Counted from the first letter of the stretch, positions 8,279 to 16,679 are shown. The stretch is DNA of 64,000 nt from Halalkalibacter sp. APA_J-10(15) (GCF_023017105.1 NZ_JALKEV010000012.1:62001-126000), one strand, 5' to 3'. Numbers and translations are program-made. The notes: generated by a model not told the origin, from the sequence alone.

Positions 8279-8635
8279 TTAGGCCCTTCTTTCTTTTTGA
8301 TGCTCATACGCCATCACAATTAACTGCTTAATATGATCATCATCTAATGAATAAAAGACCCATTTCCCTTCTTTCCGATACTTCGCTAACCCCATATTAC
8401 GTAATAACCTTAAATGATGAGAAGCCGTGGCAGTTGTCGCACCAATGATTTGTGCAACATCACATACACACAATTCTTCTTCCTCACTAAGTGCATAAGC
8501 AATTTTCATACGTGTATCATCCGCCAATGCTTTAAACATTTTCGCCATTGTCTGGATTTCATCATGAACGAGTAGTCCTTTTACCCGCTTAACTTTTGAT
8601 TCATCATACGACTGAATCTCACATTGATCTGTCAT
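8279..8635 (-). CDS. cadC: ArsR/SmtB-family metal-responsive repressor CadC
   Basis: 118 residues, winged-helix ArsR family. The metal site ELCVCD supplies Cys56 and Cys58 and the N-terminal Cys5 matches the third ligand of CadC proteins. The recognition helix lies in TTATASHHLRLLRNMGL. Metal binding releases the repressor from its operator. The gene lies directly upstream of cadA and downstream of two palindromes overlapping the promoter, consistent with autoregulation. Confidence 0.92.
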   Translation of the reverse strand: MTDQCEIQSYDESKVKRVKGLLVHDEIQTMAKMFKALADDTRMKIAYALSEEEELCVCDVAQIIGATTATASHHLRLLRNMGLAKYRKEGKWVFYSLDDDHIKQLIVMAYEHQKERRA

Positions 8636-8654
8636 GTAGTTCCCTCTTTTATTC

Positions 8655-8676
8655 TAATAATCATTTGATTATTAGT
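8655..8676 (-). promoter_or_regulatory. CadC operator O1
   Basis: A perfect inverted repeat: half-sites CTAATAATCA and TGATTATTAG around a two-base centre. It overlaps the last base pairs of the -10 box and the expected transcription start, the usual position of a CadC/SmtB-type operator. Confidence 0.75.
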
Positions 8677-8703
8677 ATAATATGCAAAAATTAAACAGTC
8701 AAA
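8675..8703 (-). promoter_or_regulatory. Promoter of cadCA
   Basis: TTGACT (8698-8703) and TATACT (8675-8680) are separated by exactly 17 bases on the minus strand, 40 bases upstream of cadC. Confidence 0.85.
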
Positions 8704-8718
8704 TGATCATTTGACTGT
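8697..8718 (-). promoter_or_regulatory. Second palindrome (possible operator O2) over the -35 box
   Basis: A perfect 22-base palindrome with half-sites CAGTCAAATGA and TCATTTGACTG. It covers the -35 hexamer and shares the TCAAATGA core with O1, 20 bases away, so two repressor dimers could occupy the promoter. Confidence 0.65.
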
Positions 8719-9102
8719 TTATAGCGTTTTGACGAGATAAAATAGTCTTCAACGTACAAGAATATAGCAAGCTAATAAGCTTTCTTTGTTTTTTCTCCAA
8801 AATTGACAAAAGGTTCACTTCATTACTTAACAATTATGATGGCTCCGTTCGCTACGCTTCTTGTGGTAAGAAAACCACTCACTACAAAACTTTAAATCCA
8901 CTCGCTGAGGTCGTTAAAAAGGGAATCCTCATTCCGCTATTGAGCTAAATGAGTCTAAAAGGAGCAATAAAACCCGAAATAGAGACATGAGGAACCGCAT
9001 ACAATACAGCAATCGACCTAGTCACCCTTTCTCCGCCCAACCCTCTTCACTCCATCGGAGAGATTAAAATAGGGAACCACCCACCTATAAATTCTGATTA
9101 TA
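8719..9102. other. Intergenic stretch between cadCA and the tRNA cluster
   Basis: About 380 bases with no supported gene. The segment 8838-8895 (GGCTCCGTTCGCTACGC followed by a weak palindrome) resembles the inner module of the R2 repeats. The segment from 9080 is shared with 1064-1099. Confidence 0.6.
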
Positions 9103-9134
9103 CAAAAAAAACTCAACGGAAATCACATTCCATT
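9103..9134 (-). terminator. Terminator of the tRNA cluster
   Basis: On the minus strand a stem AATGGAA/TTTCCGTT with a five-base loop is followed by GAG and eight T, 27 bases after the last tRNA (Leu). Confidence 0.7.
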
Positions 9135-9160
9135 AAGGCTTTTGCTTTAATTTCTTTTAA

Positions 9161-9242
9161 TGCGGGTGAAGGGAGTCGAACCCCCACGCCCGAAGGCACT
9201 AGATCCTAAGTCTAGCGCGTCTGCCAATTCCGCCACACCCGC
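9161..9242 (-). tRNA. tRNA-Leu (TAG)
   Basis: Complete cloverleaf with a long variable arm; anticodon TAG in loop CTTAGGA. The 3-prime CCA is not encoded (flank reads TTA). Last gene of the cluster. Confidence 0.95.
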
Positions 9243-9260
9243 ATATTATAAAATATAAAA

Positions 9261-9336
9261 TGGTGAGCCATGAAGGACTCGAACCTTCGACCCTCTGATT
9301 AAAAGTCAGATGCTCTACCAACTGAGCTAATGGCTC
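9261..9336 (-). tRNA. tRNA-Lys (TTT)
   Basis: 76 nt including encoded CCA; anticodon loop CTTTTAA. Acceptor GAGCCAT pairs with ATGGCTC. Confidence 0.96.
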
Positions 9337-9353
9337 TTACTAATATAATTAAC

Positions 9354-9428
9354 TGGTGACCCGTACGGGATTCGAACCCGTGTTACCGCCGTGAAAGGGC
9401 GGTGTCTTAACCGCTTGACCAACGGGCC
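9354..9428 (-). tRNA. tRNA-Glu (TTC)
   Basis: 75 nt with encoded CCA; anticodon TTC in loop CTTTCAC; acceptor GGCCCGT. Confidence 0.96.
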
Positions 9429-9441
9429 ATTCAATGTGAAA

Positions 9442-9532
9442 TGGCGGAGAAGGAGGGATTTGAACCCTCGCGCCGCGTAAACGACCTACACCCTTAGCAG
9501 GGGCGCCCCTTCAGCCACTTGGGTACTTCTCC
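9442..9532 (-). tRNA. tRNA-Ser (GCT)
   Basis: 91 nt with a long variable arm and encoded CCA; anticodon GCT in loop CTGCTAA. Confidence 0.96.
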
Positions 9533-9533
9533 A

Positions 9534-9608
9534 TGGCTCCACAGGTAGGATTCGAACCTACGACCGATCGGTTAACAGCCGATAGCTCTACCACTGAGCT
9601 ACTGTGGA
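9534..9608 (-). tRNA. tRNA-Asn (GTT)
   Basis: 75 nt with encoded CCA; anticodon GTT in loop CTGTTAA. It is separated from tRNA-Ser by one base and from tRNA-Ile by one base. Confidence 0.96.
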
Positions 9609-9609
9609 A

Positions 9610-9686
<77 letters not shown>

Positions 9687-9702
9687 ACAGTAACTTTTTC
9701 AA

Positions 9703-9773
9703 AGCGGGTGATGAGAATCGAACTCACGACATCAGCTTGGAAGGCTGAGGTTTTACCACTAAACTACACCCGC
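9703..9773 (-). tRNA. tRNA-Gly (TCC)
   Basis: Cloverleaf with acceptor GCGGGTG, discriminator T and anticodon TCC in loop CTTCCAA. CCA is not encoded. A degraded copy of its 5-prime part lies at 9887-9916. Confidence 0.94.
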
Positions 9774-9945
9774 ATGTTATTATTATGTTCTATCACTGAT
9801 TGTTCATGTCTCTTCCTCTACTCGTATCGCTTCGATGTAGCTGCGTCAAGACAACTCTTCGCTTATACGGATGAAGCTTTACTCCTAGCTGAGGTGTGCC
9901 GCTAAACTACACTCATCTAGTATACAGCTGAAATATGTTCTAAAA
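9774..9945 (-). other. Spacer with relic of a tRNA-Gly 5-prime half (9887-9916)
   Basis: A 172-base gap inside an otherwise tightly packed cluster. The 30 bases at 9887-9916 match the 5-prime half of tRNA-Gly(TCC) at 9741-9773 with several substitutions, and the following flank (ATGTTCTA) also recurs. The rest shares short patterns with the spacer at 10446-10594. No complete tRNA can be folded. Confidence 0.65.
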
Positions 9946-10017
9946 AGCGGAAGACGAGATTCGAACTCGCGACCCCCACCTTGGCAAGGTGGTGTTCTAC
10001 CACTGAACTACTTCCGC
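9946..10017 (-). tRNA. tRNA-Gly (GCC)
   Basis: Acceptor GCGGAAG, anticodon GCC in loop TTGCCAA, discriminator T; CCA is not encoded. Confidence 0.95.
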
Positions 10018-10021
10018 AACA

Positions 10022-10096
10022 TGGCTGGGCTAGCAGGATTCGAACCTACGCATGACGGAATCAAAATCCGTTGCCTTACCGCTTGGCGATAGCCCA
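10022..10096 (-). tRNA. tRNA-Gln (TTG)
   Basis: 75 nt with encoded CCA; anticodon TTG in loop TTTTGAT. A second tRNA-Gln with the same anticodon stands alone at 13158 on the other strand. Confidence 0.95.
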
Positions 10097-10104
10097 ACAA
10101 TAAA

Positions 10105-10180
10105 TGGGGCGGCTGATGGGAATTGAACCCACGAATGTCGGAATCACAATCCGATGCGTTAACCACTTCGCCACAACCGC
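10105..10180 (-). tRNA. tRNA-His (GTG)
   Basis: Anticodon GTG in loop TTGTGAT, encoded CCA, discriminator C. The base 5-prime to position 1 (10181) is G, so the extra G-1 of tRNA-His is probably encoded. Confidence 0.95.
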
Positions 10181-10185
10181 CATAG

Positions 10186-10270
10186 TGGTGGAGGGGGACG
10201 GATTCGAACCGCCGAACCCTAAGGGAGCGGATTTACAGTCCGCCGCGTTTAGCCACTTCGCTACCCCTCC
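10186..10270 (-). tRNA. tRNA-Tyr (GTA)
   Basis: 85 nt, long variable arm, encoded CCA, anticodon GTA in loop CTGTAAA. Confidence 0.96.
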
Positions 10271-10286
10271 ACAGTTTTAAGAGAAA

Positions 10287-10363
10287 TGGCGGTCCGGACG
10301 GGACTCGAACCCGCGACCTCCTGCGTGACAGGCAGGCATTCTAACCAACTGAACTACCGGACC
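10287..10363 (-). tRNA. tRNA-Asp (GTC)
   Basis: 77 nt with encoded CCA; anticodon GTC in loop CTGTCAC; acceptor GGTCCGG. Confidence 0.96.
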
Positions 10364-10371
10364 TTCTGGTA

Positions 10372-10445
<74 letters not shown>

Positions 10446-10594
10446 TCGTTTCAAAGTATATGGATGATGTTATTTCTTTGAAGAGGACATCTCCTCTTCT
10501 CGTATTTCTTTGACGCGATCATGCGTCGATGTGACTCGCTGTTTTTGCGACGAAGGTTATGCTCGTTGCTCCACACCGCGTCGTTTTAATCATA
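10446..10594 (-). other. Spacer with relic of the tRNA-fMet 5-prime end
   Basis: About 150 bases between tRNA-fMet and tRNA-Ser. Bases 10567-10592 (GCTCCACACCGCGTCGTTTT and flank ATATGG) repeat the 5-prime end and leader of tRNA-fMet at 10432-10463. The middle, with CTCCTCTTCTCGTAT, resembles the spacer at 9774-9945. Confidence 0.65.
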
Positions 10595-10687
10595 TGGCGG
10601 AGGAAGAGGGATTCGAACCCCCGCGCGGTTTAACCCGCCTGTCGGTTTTCAAGACCGATCCCTTCAGCCGGACTTGGGTATTCCTCC
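10595..10687 (-). tRNA. tRNA-Ser (TGA)
   Basis: 93 nt with long variable arm and encoded CCA; anticodon TGA in loop CTTGAAA. Confidence 0.95.
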
Positions 10688-10696
10688 GCAATAAAA

Positions 10697-10772
10697 TGGT
10701 GGAGCCTAGCGGGATCGAACCGCTGACCTCCTGCGTGCAAAGCAGGCGCTCTCCCAGCTGAGCTAAGGCCCC
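10697..10772 (-). tRNA. tRNA-Ala (TGC)
   Basis: 76 nt with encoded CCA; anticodon TGC in loop TTTGCAC. First gene of the cluster. No rRNA gene precedes it in this window. Confidence 0.96.
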
Positions 10773-10832
10773 TAAATAATTATTACTATTTCCTATAAAT
10801 TCATTTTTCTATTAAAAAACAGCGACTTAATT

Positions 10833-10861
10833 AAAATAACATACAATATAAACCAAGTCAA
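10833..10861 (-). promoter_or_regulatory. Probable promoter of the tRNA cluster
   Basis: On the minus strand TTGACT (10856-10861) and TATTTT (10833-10838) are spaced by 17 bases, about 60 bases upstream of tRNA-Ala and downstream of comGB. It would transcribe all 15 tRNAs. Confidence 0.55.
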
Positions 10862-10971
10862 TCCCTCAAAAAAAATAACCATCACTTTTCAGCGACGATT
10901 TATAATATAACACATCCAATCAGAAAATTGCAACTGAAACTGAATATTCGTTGATTATGTTATATACGATT

Positions 10972-12000
10972 TCACATTGTATTTAGCATTTCATAGACGG
11001 GCAACAATGTCGCTAAAAAAAGGAATAATACGATAAAACCGATTAACATAAACATAATTGGTTGGATTCTATTCAAACCTTTTTGAATCATTCGTTCTAA
11101 TTCAGCATAGAGCATACTACTATAATAAATTAAATCTGTCGCTATATAACCTGTACGGAAACCATTTGCGAGGACTGAACTGAATTCTTTTTGATAGATA
11201 GGTGATTCTTCAATAACTTCTGATAACGATTGTCCAGAACGTAGTCCTACCATTAAGCGTTCACTTTCTAATTTCAACAATTCGACGTATGGCTGATCCT
11301 GTATTTGTTGTAACGCCTGTTGAATCGTCATTCCCGCCGTCAGCATTCGACCTAATTGTAGTGAGAAGAAATACGTGATAAGTAACTTTAATACTCGACC
11401 TATTAATGGGATTTTTATGAAATGATTTATTTTATGAAGAGGAGATAAGTTTTTTAACCGATTCATATATAGTAAGAAAAAGAGGATAAAGCATACACAA
11501 CACAAAAGGAGAACAAGTGGAGCTTGCTTTAGAAGTTCAACAAATGTGAAAACAAAGGCGGGTGACGATGTCGTTGAAATCATCGCAGTAAAATTAGGAA
11601 GCACAAATAGATACATCATACTCATTAACAATCCAGAAAATAGTAAAAGAAAGAGCGGATAGCTGACTAATTTGATCAGCTGATTTTTCCATTTTAATTG
11701 ATGTCTTAAATAGCGGCTCGCTTCAATAAATCCTTTAGGTAAATCGCCTTGCCTTTCATAAAAATAAAGAAAAAGAATGATACTTCTAGGAATACCTTCT
11801 ACATCAAAGCTTTGATGGACAGCATACCCCTCTTGCAATGAATACATAACCTCATGCATTTTCTCAATCCATTCCCTTGACGCATATTGTGTCACAAACG
11901 ACAAACATATATCAAGTGGATACCCTGCTTCCAGCAACGAACCAATCCGGTCAAAGTGGTCGATCATTTCTTCATTAACAATCATTTTCCTTCTTATCAT
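10972..12000 (-). CDS. comGB: Competence pilus assembly membrane protein ComGB
   Basis: 342 residues of the GspF/PilC-type T2SS F-domain family: two cytoplasmic helical domains, each followed by membrane segments (about 112-133, 156-176 and 313-335). It is the membrane platform for pseudopilus assembly in DNA uptake. It starts inside the end of comGA (four-base overlap), so the two are coupled. In other bacilli comGC follows at once; here the gene is followed by the tRNA cluster, and no terminator hairpin was found between. Confidence 0.93.
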   Translation of the reverse strand: MIRRKMIVNEEMIDHFDRIGSLLEAGYPLDICLSFVTQYASREWIEKMHEVMYSLQEGYAVHQSFDVEGIPRSIILFLYFYERQGDLPKGFIEASRYLRHQLKWKNQLIKLVSYPLFLLLFSGLLMSMMYLFVLPNFTAMISTTSSPAFVFTFVELLKQAPLVLLLCCVCFILFFLLYMNRLKNLSPLHKINHFIKIPLIGRVLKLLITYFFSLQLGRMLTAGMTIQQALQQIQDQPYVELLKLESERLMVGLRSGQSLSEVIEESPIYQKEFSSVLANGFRTGYIATDLIYYSSMLYAELERMIQKGLNRIQPIMFMLIGFIVLFLFLATLLPVYEMLNTM

Positions 12001-13040
12001 GTTAAGAAACTCCGTAATTCCAGTTCACTTATATAACCTAACACCCAAGCTTTTCTCGCTTGATCTTTAAAAGAACTTCTTCTCATAAATTGACCCTTTG
12101 CCAACAACTTTAACTCCTCTCCTACTATTACTTCAACTAACGCTTTTCGTAATGGCTTCTGACAACTACACCTTTCATCCTCTTCAGCTTCGTGAAAACA
12201 TATCGGACATCGTAACTTTACCAATTGCTGCACCATAATCATTTTGCAACAGTCTATCAAATCACTCTCTTTCACCCCTAGATTTAGAAGCCGTAAAAAC
12301 GTTGTTTGCACATCATTGGCATGTACAGTCGCTAATACTAAATGCCCTGTTAATGATGCACGAACAGCTAAAGCAGCCGTTTCTTCATCTCTAATTTCCC
12401 CTACTAAAATAACGTCTGGATCATGACGTAGTGCCGCTCTTAAAATCGAATCAAACGTTAGTCCCGCCTTTTCATTGACTTCGACTTGAACGATATCATT
12501 TAAAGGTATTTCAATAGGGTCTTCAATTGTAATGATTGACTTATTTCCACTATGACGAATATGTTCAAGAATCGCGTATAACGTTGTTGTCTTTCCTGAT
12601 CCTGTTGATCCAGCAAATAAACATAAGCCACTTTGGAATGTACGTAATGGATGTAATTGAGAAGATGCTTGAGGAAATAAGGAAAGTGTTTCAATTGAAT
12701 GAGTCATGCGATGTGGTAGAATACGAATAATTAAACCCTCTGACTGCTTATTCGGTAAGGTTGATAAACGAAGAGAGTACGTAGAAGACTTTCGCTTATG
12801 GGTTATAGACATACTTTGAGGCTTCCGTTGTTCCCCTATGTCCATCCCTGAACGATATTTCAAATGACTAACTAGCCGCTCTCCTATACGTAACGGCAAT
12901 TCTCTCCACTTCTTAAGCTCGCCACCACTTCGATAAAAGATCGAACAATGGCTATCATTCATTAAGAAATGAATATCTGACGCTCGCTTCCCAATTGCTT
13001 GGTTAATTAGTGAAATACAAAATGGTTCAATATCTTCCAT
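11997..13040 (-). CDS. comGA: Competence traffic ATPase ComGA
   Basis: 347 residues, GspE/PilB-type secretion ATPase that powers assembly of the transformation pilus. Walker A GSTGSGKTT, the Asp box RHDPDVILVGEIRDEET and the His box LATVHAND are all present. Four cysteines in CPIC and CSCQ near residues 277-292 suggest a zinc site. The ATG at 13040 matches the start of B. subtilis ComGA (MDSIE versus MEDIE); the GTG at 13052 touches the ribosome site AAAGGAGA. ComK control would be expected, but I could not identify an unambiguous K-box upstream. Confidence 0.93.
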   Translation of the reverse strand: MEDIEPFCISLINQAIGKRASDIHFLMNDSHCSIFYRSGGELKKWRELPLRIGERLVSHLKYRSGMDIGEQRKPQSMSITHKRKSSTYSLRLSTLPNKQSEGLIIRILPHRMTHSIETLSLFPQASSQLHPLRTFQSGLCLFAGSTGSGKTTTLYAILEHIRHSGNKSIITIEDPIEIPLNDIVQVEVNEKAGLTFDSILRAALRHDPDVILVGEIRDEETAALAVRASLTGHLVLATVHANDVQTTFLRLLNLGVKESDLIDCCKMIMVQQLVKLRCPICFHEAEEDERCSCQKPLRKALVEVIVGEELKLLAKGQFMRRSSFKDQARKAWVLGYISELELRSFLT

Positions 13041-13157
13041 ATTTTCACTCACTCTCCTTTCTACACTTCATCACCTATTTCGACAATTTATTAAAAAATC
13101 CTTCTTTATTTTGAATAAATTTGTCCAGTCGTTACATACTAGTAATAGTCAAGTCGA

Positions 13158-13229
13158 TGGGCTATAGCCAAGCGGTAAGGCAACGGACTTTGACTTCGTG
13201 ACTCGTTGGTTCGAATCCAACTAGCCCAG
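13158..13229 (+). tRNA. tRNA-Gln (TTG), isolated
   Basis: Cloverleaf with acceptor TGGGCTA/TAGCCCA, anticodon TTG in loop CTTTGAC and T arm GTTGG/CCAAC. CCA is not encoded. The anticodon stem has one G-T pair. It stands alone on the plus strand upstream of a nuclease relic; variable-loop and stem differences from the clustered tRNA-Gln suggest independent drift. Confidence 0.9.
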
Positions 13230-13269
13230 TCGCCTCCTACAACGAGCCATTATATTTTTGGCTCGTTTT

Positions 13270-13558
13270 TCATTTCCTCTTACGAACCTTTGATTTTTTT
13301 GTCCGAATTAACATTGCTGCAGGCTTATATATATTTTAAATATCTTTTAATAGCATCATCCTTTAAACTCTCTATTGTAGCCAAACGAATGGCTAATTAT
13401 TGATTCGTAAATAATGCATGAATTTGCTGATGACATGGGATACATTAGTATACGATCGCCGAATGAGCACCACCTTCTTCACGTGGCACTAAATGGTGAA
13501 TCGCTAATTCTACCTCTTTTCGCTCACACAATTCACAAACACCAACACGATTTCTCAT
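13270..13558 (-). pseudogene. Degraded HNH endonuclease gene
   Basis: The minus-strand frame from the ATG at 13558 encodes CELCER, then IHHLVPREEGG and IPCHQQIHALFTNQ, the paired CxxC plus HH/CHxxIH pattern of a small Bacillus HNH endonuclease of about 95 residues. Two TAA codons interrupt it (after VY and after FTNQ) and a frameshift or small deletion near residue 75 is needed to recover the basic C-terminal tail. Seen: the motifs and stops. Inferred: loss of function. Confidence 0.8.
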
Positions 13559-13657
13559 CTTATGACTTCTTTTCAAAAATTAAATAAACATTATCTATGT
13601 ATGCTCCGCTCATTTTTGCTACGATAGAGAAAGATGGTTTGAGAGGAGTTTATTTGC

Positions 13658-15991
13658 ATGAACGTCGCATTTTATCAAGGGAAAACTATTTCCTTATCTA
13701 CATATGATCGAGAGCTGTGGCAAGCCTTATACCTCGCTAGCTTAAACAATAAAGTCACTTGTATTCATTGCCACATGCCGGTTCAATTACAACTAAGTAT
13801 ACTTGAACCACCTACATTCAAGCATTCGCAACTAACAGATCAATGTTTGGAAGCAGCCAACGAAATGGAAAAAAGGCTACAACAACCTGAGCATGACACT
13901 ACTCAAGTAGCAAATGGATTTCAATTACCAAAAAGTCGAACGATTAGTCATCAGCATAAGAATCGGCCTTCACACGTTTGGAAAAAACCTGAATATGTCG
14001 AAGCAATCCCTCCTTTTCAAGCCATACAACATACGACAAATGGAAACCTTCCTGGATATCGGAAAGAATTATATCAAAGAGGTATTCATTTTGATGAATC
14101 GCAATGGGAAGCTGTTACAACAACAGAAGGACCTGTTATGATTTTAGCTGGAGCTGGAAGTGGAAAGACTCGTGTGTTAACAGCTCGAGCAGCTTATATG
14201 TTAACTGAGCTTCATTATTCACCAAAAAAGCTTATTATGGTTACCTTTACAGCAAAAGCTGCTAAAGAAATGAAGGAAAGAATGGCTACATACCCGAAAA
14301 TGAATCATTCTTTGCTTAACCAGCTGATGATCGGGACGTTTCATCGGATTTTCTATAAAATTCTTTTGCATCATGAACCGAAACGGTGGGCATCTCCTTT
14401 GCTATTGAATATGGACTGGCAAAGACAAGCCATTCTCAAGTCCGCAGGTCGCGAAATAGACATTGATGAAAAAGACTTTGCCTATGATCAAGCACTCACT
14501 CAAATTAGTTGGTGGAAAAATCATATGCTTACCCCAGAGTTAGTGAAAACGACAAATTCTTGGGAAGAAAAAATACTCTATCTCTATAAACGATACGAAG
14601 CCATTAAAAAAGAAAATCAATCATTTGATTTTGATGATATGCTATTAGGTGCATATGACCTTTTCAAAAAGCACCCAGATGTTTTAAGCCGTTACCAACG
14701 ACGCTTTACATATGTATCTGTAGACGAATTTCAAGATACGAATAAGATTCAGTACGAGCTTATCACAATGTTAACCAAGTCGAATAACCTATGTATCGTA
14801 GGAGATGATGATCAATCGATTTATGCATTCAGAGGAAGCGATCCTTCCTTCATGTTACATTTCGACCAAGCTTATCCACATTTGAAAAAGGTACTATTAA
14901 ATCAAAATTATCGTTCAAGCCATGAAATTGTTTCGACTGCGCATAACATCATTACATCGAATCGGACAAGGTTTCAGAAGCAATTAATCGCTCAACAGTA
15001 TTCTGAGCAGCTTCCACTCATGTTCTACCCTTTTAACCAAGAAGAAGAAGCGACAATGATCGTCCAAGATATCAAACAAAAGGTACAAAAGGGGCATCAA
15101 CCAAATGATTTTGCTATTTTATTTCGAACAAATACAGCTGCTAGAGCCTTAATAGAACGATTTATTCAATCGAGTATTCCATTTCAACTTGAGATGGATG
15201 GTGAATCTTTTTATAAACGACGAACGGTCAGAAAAGTGCTCGCATACTTGCGCTTAGCATTTGACGAAAATGACACGAAAGCTCTTACTGATTTAGTTGG
15301 TGCCCTATTCTTAAAACAGGAAGTAACTCAAGAAGTCAAGTCGCTTAGCATTACGGAGGATTGCTCATTCATAGACGCATTAGCTAAAGTGAATGGGATT
15401 CAACCTTTCCAGCAGCGTAAGCTACGCGCACTCCCTGCTAAATTTGACGAATTACGCCGACTCCAGCCATACGAGGCAATCGTATTTATTGAACGAGAAA
15501 TGGGATTAGCCGATTATGTGAAGAAACAAGGAAATGAAGGTAACAAAATGGACCGTGGTTCTGATGATATCAAAGATTTAAAGGAAGTTGCTAAGCTGCA
15601 TGAATCAATAGAAGGCTTCTTACAATATGTTGATCATATGACCGCTAAATTTGAAGAGTTTCGTTTGCAACACTCAGCTACTAATGCTGTTCAATTGCTA
15701 ACGATTCATCGCTCTAAAGGATTGGAATTTAATCATGTGTACCTTATCGAAGCTGTTGAAGGTGGTATTCCACATGACTACGCATTAGAAGCACTACGTG
15801 ATGGTGATAAGCAACCATTGGAAGAGGAACGAAGGTTAATGTATGTAGCGATTACGAGAGCCATTGATACATTATCGATTTCAATCCCGTCAAAGCGCAG
15901 AGGAAAACAAGTCCAGCGTTCTCGATTTGTTCGAGAAATGAATCAATTATCCACTAGAAAGCTCACTCATCGAGGAGGAACGAGTACATGA
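13658..15991 (+). CDS. yjcD: UvrD/PcrA-type superfamily 1 helicase with an N-terminal extension (YjcD-like)
   Basis: 777 residues. The SF1A helicase core begins near residue 135: Q motif, Walker A AGAGSGKTR (about 163-171), TFTAKAAKEM, DEFQDTN (about 355), GDDDQSIYAFRG, LNQNYRSS, TIHRSKGLEF and YVAITRA. ATP-driven 3-prime to 5-prime unwinding is expected; YjcD is the Bacillus homologue. The first 120 residues are outside the core and contain CIHCHMPV, reminiscent of the CPVCEKPV segment of CoiA. The downstream HD hydrolase overlaps its stop by four bases, indicating an operon. Confidence 0.88.
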   Translation: MNVAFYQGKTISLSTYDRELWQALYLASLNNKVTCIHCHMPVQLQLSILEPPTFKHSQLTDQCLEAANEMEKRLQQPEHDTTQVANGFQLPKSRTISHQHKNRPSHVWKKPEYVEAIPPFQAIQHTTNGNLPGYRKELYQRGIHFDESQWEAVTTTEGPVMILAGAGSGKTRVLTARAAYMLTELHYSPKKLIMVTFTAKAAKEMKERMATYPKMNHSLLNQLMIGTFHRIFYKILLHHEPKRWASPLLLNMDWQRQAILKSAGREIDIDEKDFAYDQALTQISWWKNHMLTPELVKTTNSWEEKILYLYKRYEAIKKENQSFDFDDMLLGAYDLFKKHPDVLSRYQRRFTYVSVDEFQDTNKIQYELITMLTKSNNLCIVGDDDQSIYAFRGSDPSFMLHFDQAYPHLKKVLLNQNYRSSHEIVSTAHNIITSNRTRFQKQLIAQQYSEQLPLMFYPFNQEEEATMIVQDIKQKVQKGHQPNDFAILFRTNTAARALIERFIQSSIPFQLEMDGESFYKRRTVRKVLAYLRLAFDENDTKALTDLVGALFLKQEVTQEVKSLSITEDCSFIDALAKVNGIQPFQQRKLRALPAKFDELRRLQPYEAIVFIEREMGLADYVKKQGNEGNKMDRGSDDIKDLKEVAKLHESIEGFLQYVDHMTAKFEEFRLQHSATNAVQLLTIHRSKGLEFNHVYLIEAVEGGIPHDYALEALRDGDKQPLEEERRLMYVAITRAIDTLSISIPSKRRGKQVQRSRFVREMNQLSTRKLTHRGGTST

Positions 15992-16641
15992 ATCAGGACA
16001 AAATTATTCAACAAACAAAACAATGGGTTCAATCTAAATTAGATAATGAATCCTCTGGTCATGATTGGCACCATATTCAACGTGTGACAACGCAAGCCGT
16101 AGAAATCGCTCAAGTTGAAGGTGGTAATCAATTTATCATAATATTAGCAGCACTCCTACATGATCTAATCGATGATAAAGTCGTTGAAAGTGAAGAGGAA
16201 GGTATAAAGGAAGTTACGAATTGGTTAGTGGATCAAGGTGTACCGAAGAAAGAGCAGGAAACGATCTATTCCATTATAACAACCATTTCGTTCAAAGGTG
16301 GTAATAACGATCCCGTCACTTCATTAGAGGCACAAATTGTACAAGATGCCGACCGTTTAGATGCCATTGGTGCGATTGGAATCGCTCGAACATTTATGTA
16401 TGCTGGCAACAAAGGGCACTTAATGCACGATCCAGAAGCACATTACCGTGAATCCATGACCGTTGAAGAATACCGTCAATCTCCATCGAGTGCCATTGGA
16501 CATTTCTATGAAAAACTGTTAAAGCTCAAAGAACTTATGAATACGAATGAAGGAAGACGTAGAGCTGAAGAACGACATCAGTATATGCAACAATTTCTTT
16601 CACAATTTTATGATGAATGGGGAAATGAAGTACCATTCTAA
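15988..16641 (+). CDS. HD-domain phosphohydrolase (YpgQ-like)
   Basis: 217 residues. The metal ligands of an HD hydrolase are visible: HDWHH near residues 24-28, LLHDLID near 54-60 and QDADRLDAIGA near 115-125. This is the arrangement of the YpgQ/YedJ group, for which nucleotide pyrophosphohydrolase activity is reported. The ATG lies inside the helicase stop (ATGA), so the two are translated together; a role in clearing modified nucleotides near a repair helicase is inference. Confidence 0.85.
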   Translation: MNQDKIIQQTKQWVQSKLDNESSGHDWHHIQRVTTQAVEIAQVEGGNQFIIILAALLHDLIDDKVVESEEEGIKEVTNWLVDQGVPKKEQETIYSIITTISFKGGNNDPVTSLEAQIVQDADRLDAIGAIGIARTFMYAGNKGHLMHDPEAHYRESMTVEEYRQSPSSAIGHFYEKLLKLKELMNTNEGRRRAEERHQYMQQFLSQFYDEWGNEVPF

Positions 16642-16679
16642 ACCTCCCTTATGACCATTGAAATACGTATAAATGATCA

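Noticed and set aside
13053-13157. ComK boxes upstream of comGA
   Set aside because: AT-rich sequence contains partial AAAA/TTTT pairs, but none with clear spacing, so no site is annotated.
13270-13558. HNH relic plus UvrD helicase plus HD hydrolase as a defence system
   Set aside because: The HNH gene is broken and on the opposite strand; the helicase-HD pair resembles housekeeping YjcD and YpgQ.
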